Source: Maribellus sp. YY47
GTDB lineage: Bacteria; Bacteroidota; Bacteroidia; Bacteroidales; Prolixibacteraceae
Direction: 5' to 3'
Length of the DNA stretch: 64,000 bases
Assembly (NCBI RefSeq): GCF_023111095.1
Contig: NZ_JALGYW010000014.1
Coordinates: 94,980-158,979 of the forward strand
Shown here in pieces: positions 1 to 9,345 of the stretch. A program made the translations under genes and the position numbers. The first letter of the stretch is position 1, and the number at the start of each line of letters is the position of its first letter. A model generated the notes under the pieces. The model did not search any database and was not told where the DNA came from. It saw only the letters and a list, made by a program, of their open reading frames with translations.

Positions 1-81
1 GAAGAACTGGCAAAAATGATGGGTGGAGATAAACTCACCGATACAACAATTAGCGCAGCGCGCGAACTTTTAGCAAATTAA
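1..81 (+). CDS. recN: DNA repair protein RecN, C-terminal end (partial)
   Basis: The window opens inside a reading frame that gives 26 residues and a TAA stop. They begin EELAKMMGGDKLTD and end ISAARELLAN, which closely matches the extreme C-terminus of the RecN SMC-like ATPase (the E. coli protein ends with a similar EELARLLGG...AKELL segment). RecN acts in double-strand break repair. The rest of the gene lies upstream of the window. The next gene starts two bases after the stop, so the two are probably co-transcribed. The call rests on a short tail only. Confidence 0.75.
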   Translation, partial: EELAKMMGGDKLTDTTISAARELLAN

Positions 82-83
82 TT

Positions 84-923
84 ATGACAGAAATAGGAAA
101 AATAAATACACTCGATATTGTTCGTGAAACTGGAAACGGAGTTTATCTTGACGGAGGTGAGCTGGGCGAAATTTTAATGCCCCAGAAGTTTGTCACCGAT
201 GAAATGAAAGCAGCCGGAAAAGCAGAGGTTTTTGTGTACACCGATTCGGAAGACCGCTTGGTGGCAACTACCGAAAAACCGTTGGCCAAAGTGGGTGAAC
301 TTGCCTGCCTTGAGGTGAAGCAGGTGACCAACGTTGGCGCTTTTCTCGATTGGGGACTTCCCAAAGACTTGCTGGTGCCTTATCGCGAGCAGCGCGAGAG
401 AATGGAAGTGGGGAAGAGTTACTGGGTGCATGTTTTTCTCGACCTGCTTTCGAATCGTATCGCGGCAACAACCAAACTGCAGAAATACCTCGATAATACT
501 CCGCCGGAATATAACCCGGGGCAGGAAGTGGATCTGATTATTTTTGACGAAACGGATCTGGGCTATAAGGCCATCATCAATCGCGAACATACAGGAATGC
601 TGTACAAAAACCAGGTGTTCAAGGAACTCCGGATAGGTGATGTAACACGTGGCTTTATCGCAAAGGTTCGGAAAGATGAAAAAATCGACCTGATGCTGGA
701 AAAGCCCGGTTACGGAAAAGTAGACGACATTTCTGCAAAAATTCTGAAAGAGCTGAAAAACAACCGGGGCTTTATGGCGGTATCCGACAAATCATCTCCC
801 GATATGATTCAGGCCCTGTTTGGCATCAGCAAAAAAACATTTAAACAGGCGATTGGCGGTTTGTACAAAAAACGGCTGATTAGTTTTGAATCCGATGGCA
901 TTAAACTGGTGGAAGAAGATTAG
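84..923 (+). CDS. cvfB: CvfB/YitL-family S1 RNA-binding protein
   Basis: The 279-residue protein has the CvfB/YitL layout: S1-type beta-barrel modules at about residues 1-60, 66-130 and 145-210, followed by a winged-helix module from about 215 to the end. The segment VGAFLDWGLPKDLLVP is a typical S1 strand pair, and KKTFKQAIGGLYKKRLI is the recognition-helix region of the winged helix. Members bind RNA and affect virulence or stress gene expression in Firmicutes; the role in Bacteroidota is not established. The length fits the family. It starts with ATG directly behind recN and overlaps the opposite-strand lipoprotein gene by four bases at its end. Confidence 0.88.
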   Translation: MTEIGKINTLDIVRETGNGVYLDGGELGEILMPQKFVTDEMKAAGKAEVFVYTDSEDRLVATTEKPLAKVGELACLEVKQVTNVGAFLDWGLPKDLLVPYREQRERMEVGKSYWVHVFLDLLSNRIAATTKLQKYLDNTPPEYNPGQEVDLIIFDETDLGYKAIINREHTGMLYKNQVFKELRIGDVTRGFIAKVRKDEKIDLMLEKPGYGKVDDISAKILKELKNNRGFMAVSDKSSPDMIQALFGISKKTFKQAIGGLYKKRLISFESDGIKLVEED

Positions 924-2140
924 TGTTGTTGGTCGCCGGTAAAAGACATCTGTTTATCCAGTATTCTGAAATCCAATTTACGAACACCCAGGATATTCAG
1001 ATAGCTTTTACAATTGTAGGAATGAATTTCATCCTTTTCTCCAAATATGTGATACGAACGAACTACCCAGTCAATGGCAGCATCAATATCCCCTTCCATT
1101 TCGCAGGCCAGTCCCAAATTGTACATACACTTGGCTGCAATCCTTTTGTTCGGATTGTCGATATTCTTTTTCCAGTAGTTGGCTGCTTCCAGCCAATTTC
1201 CTTTTTTTAGAAAATCTTCGGATTGTTTCAGGTCAGGATGCCCCGATTTATAATACATCCGTTCTACTTCCATCCAGTGAGGAATAATCATTTGCGCAAA
1301 CTGAGTACCGTTCATGTCTGCCGAATTCAAAACTGCATCTCTGCGTGGCGGAACAACTTTTAATGCGTTTTGCAGAAAGATACATTCTCCTTCCCATGTA
1401 ATAGGATTCTTATGCAAATAATGATAGAGGAACATGTTTTTATTCAAATCATATATACTCCAAAGTGCATTTACTTCTGCCAACTCTGTAACGTTGTAAT
1501 AGCCTTCCGCAAAAGTCTCATTGGTGTCTATTTCGTTCCGTGTAAAAAAATGATCCAACGATAAAAGAAAATCAGCCCCTGTAGAATCAGAAATGGCTTT
1601 CAGTTCATTAGAAGTATATAATCCGAATTCGGGATCCAGCATCTTATCATCTGCCTTGTTTTCTGTGGAAGCAGGTAATTCTTTTAAATAACTCGCAATA
1701 GCGAATGAATTTACGTATCCAATATAGGAATCAGGATTTGCAGTTGAATCTATTTTCGCGAGTTGATGAAAATTGAGGGTGTCTTTGACCAAAATTGAAG
1801 AATAATCGCACGGTTCCAGCTCAATAATTCGATCAAAAAAATCCTGCTCCAGGATTCCTGCAAGGAAATAGTCGTAATAGATTTTTGAGGCAACACTGTC
1901 CATGTTACTTGTGTCACTCATCTCTTGTCCCAGAACTTTGTAATGAATGAGTTCGGGATTATACGCCACATTGGTATTGTTGTAGCGTACGGCAAGTTTT
2001 CGGTATACTTTGGGAAGCGTGATTTCTGCCGGTTGAAGGACTTCAATTTTTATCGAACTTGTCTGCAAAAAACGGGCACATCCCTGTAAAAAAGCAGCGA
2101 TAAAGAAAACAGTGATTAAGGTTAGAGGTAAACGTTTCAT
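920..2140 (-). CDS. DUF6340-like lipoprotein, copy 3 of 3
   Basis: A 406-residue predicted lipoprotein whose signal peptide ends in a lipobox (FLQGC, Cys about 21). The N-terminal half begins with the short pattern 'IEVLQPAEITLP' shared with its two upstream neighbours, and the C-terminal part (about residues 300-375) looks like two TPR-type helical hairpins (FLKKGNWLEAANYWKK, MYNLGLACEMEGDIDAAI). This is the pattern of the Bacteroidota DUF6340 family; function unknown. It is the last gene of a minus-strand run, starting immediately after the stop of copy 2. It is the longest and most diverged of the three. Likely located in the periplasm or on the outer-membrane surface (inference). Confidence 0.8.
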   Translation of the reverse strand: MKRLPLTLITVFFIAAFLQGCARFLQTSSIKIEVLQPAEITLPKVYRKLAVRYNNTNVAYNPELIHYKVLGQEMSDTSNMDSVASKIYYDYFLAGILEQDFFDRIIELEPCDYSSILVKDTLNFHQLAKIDSTANPDSYIGYVNSFAIASYLKELPASTENKADDKMLDPEFGLYTSNELKAISDSTGADFLLSLDHFFTRNEIDTNETFAEGYYNVTELAEVNALWSIYDLNKNMFLYHYLHKNPITWEGECIFLQNALKVVPPRRDAVLNSADMNGTQFAQMIIPHWMEVERMYYKSGHPDLKQSEDFLKKGNWLEAANYWKKNIDNPNKRIAAKCMYNLGLACEMEGDIDAAIDWVVRSYHIFGEKDEIHSYNCKSYLNILGVRKLDFRILDKQMSFTGDQQH

Positions 2141-3163
2141 TTATTCATGGTTTAGTTTTGAAATGTCACGCATGCGTTTTTGAAGTGCATTTTGATAGAA
2201 AAGGATTCGTTTGATATCTTCTTTACTCCGGTATTTTGTGGCCAGTTGCATTGCAGCCGTCAGCCAGCTCGATGCGGTATCCATGTCGTCTTTCATTTCG
2301 TAAGCCAATGCCATGTTGTACCTCGCCTGTATGGCGATTTTCCCGTTGTCGTCTCCCACATAACGCTTCCATAGTAATATGGCATTATCCCATTCTCCTT
2401 TTTGCAGGTAGGTTTCAGCAGAAGCGAAGTCGGGGAGTGGCGGTACCGAATACATTCGGTTGGCCGTTTGCCACGAGGCAAAAAAACGTTTGGCATAGTT
2501 TTCACCTGCCATCTGGGAGGCTATTTTAAGGGCAGTTATACGCGGGGGAAGCAGTGTTTTTCGCTGGTAATTTCCCTGGTCGTCGTAACCGTTCCAGAAA
2601 ACGGTATCAATCATGGTTTTCCGGTCCAGCATTCTTTTTTCAACCGGATCATAAACCGCCCAGACCGCAGCGGTTATTACTTCGTTCGATTTTGTCGGCA
2701 TTTCCGCTGTGTAGGAATATTCGTTGTAAAAACACGAATAGGTTTCGAGCGAGATCATCAGATCGCTATTTGATTTATCGGTGATATTCTCGATCAAATC
2801 ATAATTGAGCGGAGGCAGTTTATCGCCCCGGTGTGTTTTGAAAAGTTCGGGGAAAATATGAATGGTCTCAAACGTCTGATGATTTTTCAAATTGCCAGCC
2901 AGTTTCTGCATGGCCTGGCTTACCAGCACCGAATCGAGGTTTTCAGGATCATTAACGGCTTTTTTTAGCCGGTAATCGTCTTTGTAATAATGAATAAGCG
3001 TGTCGTTGGTGTACTTAAAATTGCGGTAAACAATCGCAGCACTTTTACTGTTTTGGGGGATCGTAATTTTGCCCGGTTGAAAAACCTCAATCTGGTATTC
3101 TTTATAAACGGTGCACGAACTGAACAATGCCAGCAGGATCACCAGTGGGAGAATGCGGTTCAT
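2141..3163 (-). CDS. DUF6340-like lipoprotein, copy 2 of 3
   Basis: A 340-residue predicted lipoprotein with signal peptide ending LLALFSSC (Cys about 17). It shares with the flanking copies an N-terminal 'IEVFQPGKITIP' strand, a central 'LISLETYSCFYNEYS' segment and C-terminal TPR-like helices (YLQKGEWDNAILLWKRYV, YNMALAYEMKDDMDTASSW). Its start codon shares one base with the stop of the upstream copy, and its stop abuts the start of the next, so the three are translationally linked in one operon. Function unknown; tandem duplication and divergence is the simplest origin. Confidence 0.82.
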   Translation of the reverse strand: MNRILPLVILLALFSSCTVYKEYQIEVFQPGKITIPQNSKSAAIVYRNFKYTNDTLIHYYKDDYRLKKAVNDPENLDSVLVSQAMQKLAGNLKNHQTFETIHIFPELFKTHRGDKLPPLNYDLIENITDKSNSDLMISLETYSCFYNEYSYTAEMPTKSNEVITAAVWAVYDPVEKRMLDRKTMIDTVFWNGYDDQGNYQRKTLLPPRITALKIASQMAGENYAKRFFASWQTANRMYSVPPLPDFASAETYLQKGEWDNAILLWKRYVGDDNGKIAIQARYNMALAYEMKDDMDTASSWLTAAMQLATKYRSKEDIKRILFYQNALQKRMRDISKLNHE

Positions 3164-4212
3164 TATTTAAGTTTTTCTAGTTCCTGTCGTCGCAGTTTCA
3201 GCCGTTCCAGGTAGTCGTATGTCACCTGCCGAAACATCGTATTGTACGACTCCAGTCCCCACTTTATCGCTTCATCAACATTCCCCTGAAGTTCGTAAGC
3301 TACAGCCAGATTAAATGCAGCTTTACTTTTGGTCGCTTTTGAGCTGCTTTCCGCGGCAACTTTCTTCCAAATTTCCATCGCCGAAGGCCAGTCGTTACTG
3401 TTCACCAGGTTTTCAGCCTGGGTCATCTGCGCATCTTTGTCGCTTAGAATTTGTCGTTGTTCGCGGTACCAAACCGTGCTGATTTTTTCCGAGAAATCGA
3501 GTGCTGCCGCTATACCTGCCTCCGAAAGACCTTGTTTTACCGTTGTAAAGTGAGAGAACAGTTCGCGCGCAGAACCCGCACCGTCTTCCCAGTACAAGGT
3601 ATCCCGCTGGTATTCGCGTATGATCACCTTATCTTCTGACGGATCATATATTCTGAAAAGAGTTTCATAGACAACGGCCATTTGCGCTTTTACCATTTCG
3701 TAAAAAGCGTCATCTGCTGGATTGTAATAGGTATCTCGGTTGAAATTGGTAATCACCCGGGTAGTAAACATATCAACCGACAAAACGGCATCGGTGTTAA
3801 AGGTATCGCAAAGCTCTTTAACCTCGTTCCACGGCATGGTTTCACTTAGAAAAGCATTTTTTTCGTGATCAATAAAACGATCAACCGGGATAACATAATC
3901 ATATCTTCCCGACTCAAAAAGCAGTTGCCCTAGCGCCTGTAACATGGTATCGGCCGATTGACGGTCATGAATAACCGTGTCAACATCGAATCCTTTTTTG
4001 AAAAAAATGTTTTGAAGCGTATCGGCAGCGGTGTCGGTGTACGAATCGTCGACTGTACGGTTAACCAAAACTAGGCTTTGAATTCGTTCAGGAAGTTCCT
4101 GTTTCGCTTTTTGCGGAATTTCAATGGTAATATATTTTGGCGTTGTGCAAGACGTAACCATTAGCAGCATCAGAGGCAAGAAACCAATAAATTTCCTGAA
4201 TTTGGTATTCAT
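3163..4212 (-). CDS. DUF6340-like lipoprotein, copy 1 of 3
   Basis: The start chosen is the ATG at 4212, which gives MNTKFRKFIGF, a lipoprotein signal with lipobox MVTSC; a longer frame up to 4311 would run into the upstream gene and lacks a signal peptide at its N-terminus. The protein is about 349 residues, with 'ITIEIPQKAKQELPERIQSLVLVN' type N-terminus and a C-terminal pair of TPR-like hairpins (LVNSNDWPSAMEIWKKVA, AAFNLAVAYELQGNVDEAIKW). It is the first of three tandem paralogues and follows the VWA-type membrane protein gene by 26 bases. Function unknown. Confidence 0.83.
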   Translation of the reverse strand: MNTKFRKFIGFLPLMLLMVTSCTTPKYITIEIPQKAKQELPERIQSLVLVNRTVDDSYTDTAADTLQNIFFKKGFDVDTVIHDRQSADTMLQALGQLLFESGRYDYVIPVDRFIDHEKNAFLSETMPWNEVKELCDTFNTDAVLSVDMFTTRVITNFNRDTYYNPADDAFYEMVKAQMAVVYETLFRIYDPSEDKVIIREYQRDTLYWEDGAGSARELFSHFTTVKQGLSEAGIAAALDFSEKISTVWYREQRQILSDKDAQMTQAENLVNSNDWPSAMEIWKKVAAESSSKATKSKAAFNLAVAYELQGNVDEAIKWGLESYNTMFRQVTYDYLERLKLRRQELEKLK

Positions 4213-4238
4213 ACAGCGTGTTTCGTTTATACCTGAAA

Positions 4239-6446
4239 TTAATAAACTCCCCAATATTTTCTCAAAAACCATTCCACACTCAATATTAGCAACAAAACAA
4301 AAAACAGCCATTTAAAGTTGAGCAATTCATTTACCATTTCCTGGTAATAATTTACTGTTTTGGGTTTATTGCCTGATTTGAGTTCGTCAATCAGTTGGCC
4401 TGCGCTGGCCGGCAGATAAAACTTTCCGCCACTTAGCGATGCCAGTTGATACAAGGTGTTATGATCGGCCCTTGTCACCACATCTTCCAAATTTACCGGA
4501 ACAACCGTGAAACTGCCAGTTTCGTTATATTCTTCCGTTCCGATATCAACTTTGGCATCAAAAGTATAATCGCCCAACGGGAGGTGTCCCGCGTTCAAAA
4601 AATAATCTTCGCCCTGTACATCGAAGGTAAAGTTAAAATCTTCATTGTCAAAGTTTTTTAGGGTGATGTTTACTTCTCCGGTGGTGATGCGTTCAAAGGC
4701 ATCATTGTACACTTCTGCATTCAGAATAACATCGTCGGTTTCGGAATATACCGGTTGGAACTCAACAATAAAATTATCTTCATTTTCGCGCAAGGCAAGG
4801 TACTGAATCAGCTGGTTGATCAATTCGTTAAAACGGTCGTGACTCTGATTCTGATAATAATCGAACAAGCGCCAGCGCCAGATCCCTTCGCCAAAAATAA
4901 AGCCCACCTTCCGGCCGTTCTTTTTCCCGGTGGCCATCAAAGGTTTTCCTGTTTCAATATTTTTTAGTTTTTGATAAAGCAGTGTAGTAAAATCAGCATC
5001 GAGTTCATAATCGGCATAAGCGACATTTAATGGCGGAAATTTTGGCAGAACTTCCAGGAAATCTTCAGATAAACGAAACGTCGCATAAATCGGATTGAAT
5101 ACGGGTTGGGCTTCTTCTCCCGAACCGGCCAGCGGTGTTATTTTTGCTCCCTGATCGAAAGTATTAAGCTGCGGCAGAAACGTTTTGCTTCCTACGATAA
5201 AAAGAACGGGTAACCTTCCGGCCTGAGCATTTTCAATTACCTGGGCGATCGATTTTCCCGAAGTCGGAAGTTGATTAAGAATGATCAGGTTGTAATCGTT
5301 CAGGTTCGATGGATAAGGTTCGGCGGTAAATACACTGACATCGTATGTTTTTTGTTCTTCAAGCGTATACTTAATCGCTCCAATGTCGGGGTGCGAACCA
5401 TCAGACAGAATCAGGATCTTTTGCTTGTTTTCCAAAACATTGATGACAAAGCCGGCCGAGTTATTTTTGGTGTTTTGCTCGTTTTCCACCGTCTCTATTT
5501 TTGCGGTATAATGTTGCAACCCGGTCTGGTCAGCGTCAAGAATAAATTCGCGGCTTATAAAATAATTGTCATTAGGCGGGGTGATCATTACGCTTTGCAG
5601 CTCTTCGTTGCCTTTAACAACCGACAGTTTTAGCACTTTATTCCTTACTTTCGAAAAGTGCACGTCCACCTCCACCGGAAACTTATTGCCCGAGAAAGCC
5701 GTACGGTTCACGCGAATATTCTGGATTCTCGAATCGGCCACAATGGTGGTGTCTCCGAATCCGATGGTATAAACCGGGAAATTGATATCGCTGAGTTGGT
5801 TTACCGGGTTTCTTCCCTGGTTGTAAATGCCGTCGCCAACAAGAATCAGCGCACCAATATTCTGGTTAAAATGATTGTTGCTGACCGTATTCAGCATCTC
5901 ACTGTAATTCGATCTTTTGGCGTTGAATGAAAGCTCATCCTTTGTGCCGGGTTCTTCTCCGAAATTATAATTTACAAGCTCGAAATCATTGCCAAGTTTA
6001 TCGTTTAGTTCTTTTTTTAACGCTTTTATTTCTGTGGAAAGAGCTGTCGAATCGGGGCCTGAAATCATCGATGAAGAGTTATCCCAGGCAGCTATGATCA
6101 GCGGATTCTGGCTGATCTTTTTAAGGCTTCTCAAAAACGGAGCTAACAGCAGCACCGCAATCAGGAAAAAAGAAACAAAGCGCAGGGCCGACAGGATTCT
6201 AATCTGAATTTTGGAAAGTTCACTATTCGCTTTGTTTTTGAAATACAAAAGAATAACGATGCCCAATGCTGCGGCAAGCACAGCGAGCAAGTGGATAAAC
6301 CAATATTTAGTTCCGAATGAGATCAAATCAAGTGAATTTTGAAAGTCGTAAATATACGTAACTCCTTTTTTAAAATAAGGATTTATGAGTATTATTACAT
6401 AGTAAAATAAAGCAGAAATAGTTGGTGGAATTAGCCTATAAATCAT
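4239..6446 (-). CDS. membrane-anchored VWA-type protein
   Basis: A 735-residue protein with two membrane helices near the N-terminus (about residues 50-70 and 88-108) and another at the very C-terminus (NFKWLFFVLLLILSVEW). Between them is a von Willebrand A-like domain; DNSSSM at about residue 122 fits the MIDAS metal-binding pattern DxSxS. The remainder resembles the large Bacteroidota BatA-like/glutamine-amidotransferase-fold membrane proteins. Function unknown. The start is uncertain: the first 40 residues are unusual for the family, and an internal start such as the TTG before ISFGTKYW is possible. It heads the minus-strand run that continues into three lipoproteins. Confidence 0.72.
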   Translation of the reverse strand: MIYRLIPPTISALFYYVIILINPYFKKGVTYIYDFQNSLDLISFGTKYWFIHLLAVLAAALGIVILLYFKNKANSELSKIQIRILSALRFVSFFLIAVLLLAPFLRSLKKISQNPLIIAAWDNSSSMISGPDSTALSTEIKALKKELNDKLGNDFELVNYNFGEEPGTKDELSFNAKRSNYSEMLNTVSNNHFNQNIGALILVGDGIYNQGRNPVNQLSDINFPVYTIGFGDTTIVADSRIQNIRVNRTAFSGNKFPVEVDVHFSKVRNKVLKLSVVKGNEELQSVMITPPNDNYFISREFILDADQTGLQHYTAKIETVENEQNTKNNSAGFVINVLENKQKILILSDGSHPDIGAIKYTLEEQKTYDVSVFTAEPYPSNLNDYNLIILNQLPTSGKSIAQVIENAQAGRLPVLFIVGSKTFLPQLNTFDQGAKITPLAGSGEEAQPVFNPIYATFRLSEDFLEVLPKFPPLNVAYADYELDADFTTLLYQKLKNIETGKPLMATGKKNGRKVGFIFGEGIWRWRLFDYYQNQSHDRFNELINQLIQYLALRENEDNFIVEFQPVYSETDDVILNAEVYNDAFERITTGEVNITLKNFDNEDFNFTFDVQGEDYFLNAGHLPLGDYTFDAKVDIGTEEYNETGSFTVVPVNLEDVVTRADHNTLYQLASLSGGKFYLPASAGQLIDELKSGNKPKTVNYYQEMVNELLNFKWLFFVLLLILSVEWFLRKYWGVY

Positions 6447-6534
6447 TTGACAACCGGGCTTTTTTATTGCATGACCATTGGCCTGTTCTACTTGCTGACG
6501 CTTTATTTGAAACCGAAAATTAAACTACCAACCC

Positions 6535-8301
6535 ATGAAAATTACACTGCTGTTACTTGTTATTTTGGCTTTTACAGCGTGCGCTCCGAAATTCAATCCC
6601 GAAATTTCGGTTGACGACCTGAAGGAAAATATTTATTACCTGGCTTCCGATTCGTTGCAAGGGCGACAGTCGGGAGAAAAGGGAGGATTGCTGGCTGCTG
6701 AATACATCCGTTCGAAGTTTAAAGCGGCAGGCCTGCAGTTGTTGTACAACGACGGATTTCAGCCGTTTAGTCTTGTAGCTGACGCTGAACTGGGCGACGG
6801 AAATTCGCTGGAGGTGGGTGGAAATTCGTTCCAGCCTAAAACCGACTTTTTACCCTACGCATTTTCAGGCAATACAACGGTTGAAGCTCAGGTGGTGTTT
6901 ACTGGTTATGGAATTGAAGTAGACCGCGATTCATTAAAGTGGAACGATTTTGAAGGCGTGGATGTTACCGGAAAATGGATGCTGGTGCTTCAGGGCGATC
7001 CCGATTTGGATAATCCGAACAGTCCTTACCTTGAGTTTTCTACTGAACGCGCCAAAGCGCTTACCGCTTCCGATAAGAATGCGGCTGGAATAATTTTGGT
7101 TGCCGGGCCGGCTTTTAATGAGAAAGACGAACTTTCCTCGCTCTTTTTTGATAAAAACAGCAGCCGTTTTAGCATGCCGGTTCTGCAGGTGACCCGAAAC
7201 GTGGCCAACGAAATTCTTGCGGGGACAGGAGAAACGATAGAATCGCTCGAAAGCAAAATCAAGGAACAGCATAAAGGTATAAATCTGGAAGTTAATACTT
7301 CCGTAAAAGCAACGGTGAATGTTCAGCTAAAGGAAAAGGAAACACGTAATATTGTGGCCATGCTGCCCGGAGTGGATGAGAAACTGAAAGATGAAGTTGT
7401 TGTGATCGGTGCGCATTACGATCACCTGGGAATGGGTGGCCCCGGCTCGGGATCACGCGCGGTTGATACAGTTGCTGTTCATAATGGTGCCGATGACAAT
7501 GCTTCGGGTGTTGCTGCCGTAATTCAGTTGGCAGAGAAATTTGCTTCGTTAAAGACCAACAAAAGAACGTTGATTTTTGCAGCATTTGGCGCTGAAGAAA
7601 TGGGACTTGTCGGATCGAAGGCATTCACAAACGATCCTCCGGTTGCCAGCGAAAAAATGGTGGCCATGTTTAATTTCGATATGGTGGGCCGTTTGGATAC
7701 CACTACCAATGCTATCAGCATCGGCGGAACAAAAACTTCGGTCGAAACCGAACAAATACTTACCGATCTTAATACGGGTTTTGAGCTTGCATTTTCGGGA
7801 GAAGGAATTGGTCCGTCAGATCACGCATCGTTTTATCTGCAAAATATCCCGGTGTTTTTCTTTTCTACCGGAGCTCATCCCGATTACCATACACCGAAAG
7901 ACGATGCCGAAATGATTAACTACGAAGGTGAGAAAAAGGTGCTGAACTACGCAGAAAAAGTGATTGAAGAAGTGACAAACCGCGATCAGAAACTTACATT
8001 TCAGGAAGCAGGCAGCAAATTCCAGCGGAGCAGGGGCGGACGTTTCAAAGTTACCTTTGGAATTATGCCGGATTACGCGGGACTTGAAAAACGCGGGATG
8101 AGAATTGATGCTGTTTCAAAAGGGAAACCGGCAGATAAGGCAGGAATGCTGCGGGGCGATATTATTACTGCGATTGAAGGCAAAAAGGTTAGTAATATTT
8201 ATGATTATATGAGCCGTCTGCAAACACTAAAAGCGGGAGAAAGAGTTTCAGTTGACATAATCAGGGACAATAAAGAAACGGTACTTATCGTTCAGTTGTA
8301 A
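6535..8301 (+). CDS. M28 family metallopeptidase lipoprotein with PA and PDZ domains
   Basis: A 588-residue lipoprotein (lipobox AFTAC, Cys about 16). Domains in order: a protease-associated insert at about 90-240, an M28 zinc aminopeptidase domain at about 265-480, and a C-terminal PDZ domain at about 500-588. Zinc and catalytic motifs are all visible: GAHYDHLG, NGADDNASGV, FGAEEMGLVGS, FNFDMVGRLD and the late HPDYHTPKDD histidine. It should release N-terminal residues from peptides in the periplasm or at the cell surface. The PDZ domain may control substrate access (inference). It is divergent from the VWA gene and is followed by a strong terminator. Confidence 0.92.
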   Translation: MKITLLLLVILAFTACAPKFNPEISVDDLKENIYYLASDSLQGRQSGEKGGLLAAEYIRSKFKAAGLQLLYNDGFQPFSLVADAELGDGNSLEVGGNSFQPKTDFLPYAFSGNTTVEAQVVFTGYGIEVDRDSLKWNDFEGVDVTGKWMLVLQGDPDLDNPNSPYLEFSTERAKALTASDKNAAGIILVAGPAFNEKDELSSLFFDKNSSRFSMPVLQVTRNVANEILAGTGETIESLESKIKEQHKGINLEVNTSVKATVNVQLKEKETRNIVAMLPGVDEKLKDEVVVIGAHYDHLGMGGPGSGSRAVDTVAVHNGADDNASGVAAVIQLAEKFASLKTNKRTLIFAAFGAEEMGLVGSKAFTNDPPVASEKMVAMFNFDMVGRLDTTTNAISIGGTKTSVETEQILTDLNTGFELAFSGEGIGPSDHASFYLQNIPVFFFSTGAHPDYHTPKDDAEMINYEGEKKVLNYAEKVIEEVTNRDQKLTFQEAGSKFQRSRGGRFKVTFGIMPDYAGLEKRGMRIDAVSKGKPADKAGMLRGDIITAIEGKKVSNIYDYMSRLQTLKAGERVSVDIIRDNKETVLIVQL

Positions 8302-8325
8302 TAAGCGTAATAGTTTTTTTATAAC

Positions 8326-8366
8326 CAGGGATGCCGTTTAAAAGTGGATTACATCCCTGTTTTTTT
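8326..8366 (+). terminator. Rho-independent terminator after the M28 peptidase
   Basis: CAGGGATG at 8326-8333 pairs with CATCCCTG at 8352-8359 across an 18-base loop, followed at once by seven T residues at 8360-8366. It lies 24 bases after the peptidase stop codon. The dispersed repeat described next begins directly at the end of the T run. Confidence 0.8.
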
Positions 8367-8478
8367 CTGAAAGTCAATTTTAAAAAATATTCAATTCTCA
8401 ATTTCGAATGCGAAATATCCAACAAAATCCGGGAAATTGGATATTGGGAATTTTGCATTGGATATTCTGCATTCGAAA
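8367..8478. repeat. dispersed hairpin repeat, copy A
   Basis: This segment of about 110 bp is clearly related to 44220-44330 (about 80-85 percent identical by eye, sharing blocks such as CAATTCTCAATTTCGAA and ATATCCAACAAAATCCGG). It contains a 17-bp inverted repeat, 8406-8422 against 8458-8474, with two mismatches, so it can fold into a long hairpin. No coding potential. Both copies start directly behind a terminator T run. It resembles the REP or MITE class of short palindromic elements. Confidence 0.75.
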
Positions 8479-8572
8479 ATAATAACATCCCTTCTATATG
8501 CAGATATTCTTAAAAGTACTGTCATTCCTATCGTAGTGAGAATCTGTTCGGATTAGTAGACACTACTATTTT

Positions 8573-9295
8573 TTATATCCATCCGCGAAGCTTGTAATAC
8601 GACAGCGCAAACATTTCGCGGACAAATAAAATCTCGTATTTCAGATGGTTCCAAAGCTTATAACGCACGTTGATGTTTTGCCCCACATCGGGAATAAAAA
8701 TGGTGTTTCCTCCCAGTTCGTCATCATTAAAGGCAAAGTCTGCTTCGGCAACATTCTCAAATGCGGGTAATGCGTTTACTTTTTCATAACCCACTTTACG
8801 AAAACAAAATACGGCTCGTCGCATGTGCTCAAGAGAGGTTATTAAAAGAATGGGCGTTTGGTAACTGATAATGCCTGCACAATTCAGCGCCTGCGAGCTG
8901 GTATTGGTTCCTCGTGCTTCAAAAAGTATCTGGTCTTCCGCAATTGCTCTTACTTCCAGCTCTGCTTTCATTTTCTGCGGCGTACTCATACTGTCTTCCA
9001 GCTCCCCCGGCATCGCGATAACAACTTTTGCTTCGGGAAAACTTTTAACAGCCACGGCGGTGTACCAGCTTCGCATCAGGTTCGACTGGCTGGGCATGCC
9101 ACCTCCTCCGAGAAGTATGATGTACTGCGGTTTTTGATTGATTTTCGATTGACTGGTTCCCAACCAGTGGTAGCCCCGGTATGGTGCCGAAGTGAGCGCG
9201 AGCACGATGCAAATCATGAAAAATATGCCTGTTACCATGAAGATATTTCGCAGGAGTCTCAAAAAATAGATACTTTTGACTTTGGTTTTATGCAT
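8573..9295 (-). CDS. YdcF/SanA-like DUF218 membrane protein
   Basis: Start set at the ATG at 9295 (MHKTKVKSIYF), which has AAAGG close upstream and avoids overlapping the divergent gene; a longer frame to 9355 is less likely. The resulting protein of about 240 residues has one N-terminal membrane helix (about 10-35) and a DUF218 domain, with the usual PQYIILLGGG strand, a conserved ILFEARGTNTSSQAL region and LLITSLEHMRRA. DUF218 proteins such as ElyC/SanA/YdcF act in the envelope; precise activity is unknown. Transcribed alone, ending in the intergenic region that holds the dispersed repeat. Confidence 0.82.
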   Translation of the reverse strand: MHKTKVKSIYFLRLLRNIFMVTGIFFMICIVLALTSAPYRGYHWLGTSQSKINQKPQYIILLGGGGMPSQSNLMRSWYTAVAVKSFPEAKVVIAMPGELEDSMSTPQKMKAELEVRAIAEDQILFEARGTNTSSQALNCAGIISYQTPILLITSLEHMRRAVFCFRKVGYEKVNALPAFENVAEADFAFNDDELGGNTIFIPDVGQNINVRYKLWNHLKYEILFVREMFALSYYKLRGWI

Positions 9296-9345
9296 CACCT
9301 TTGAATTGAAAAGTAAAATTACATTAAAAATAAATACACTCACTT

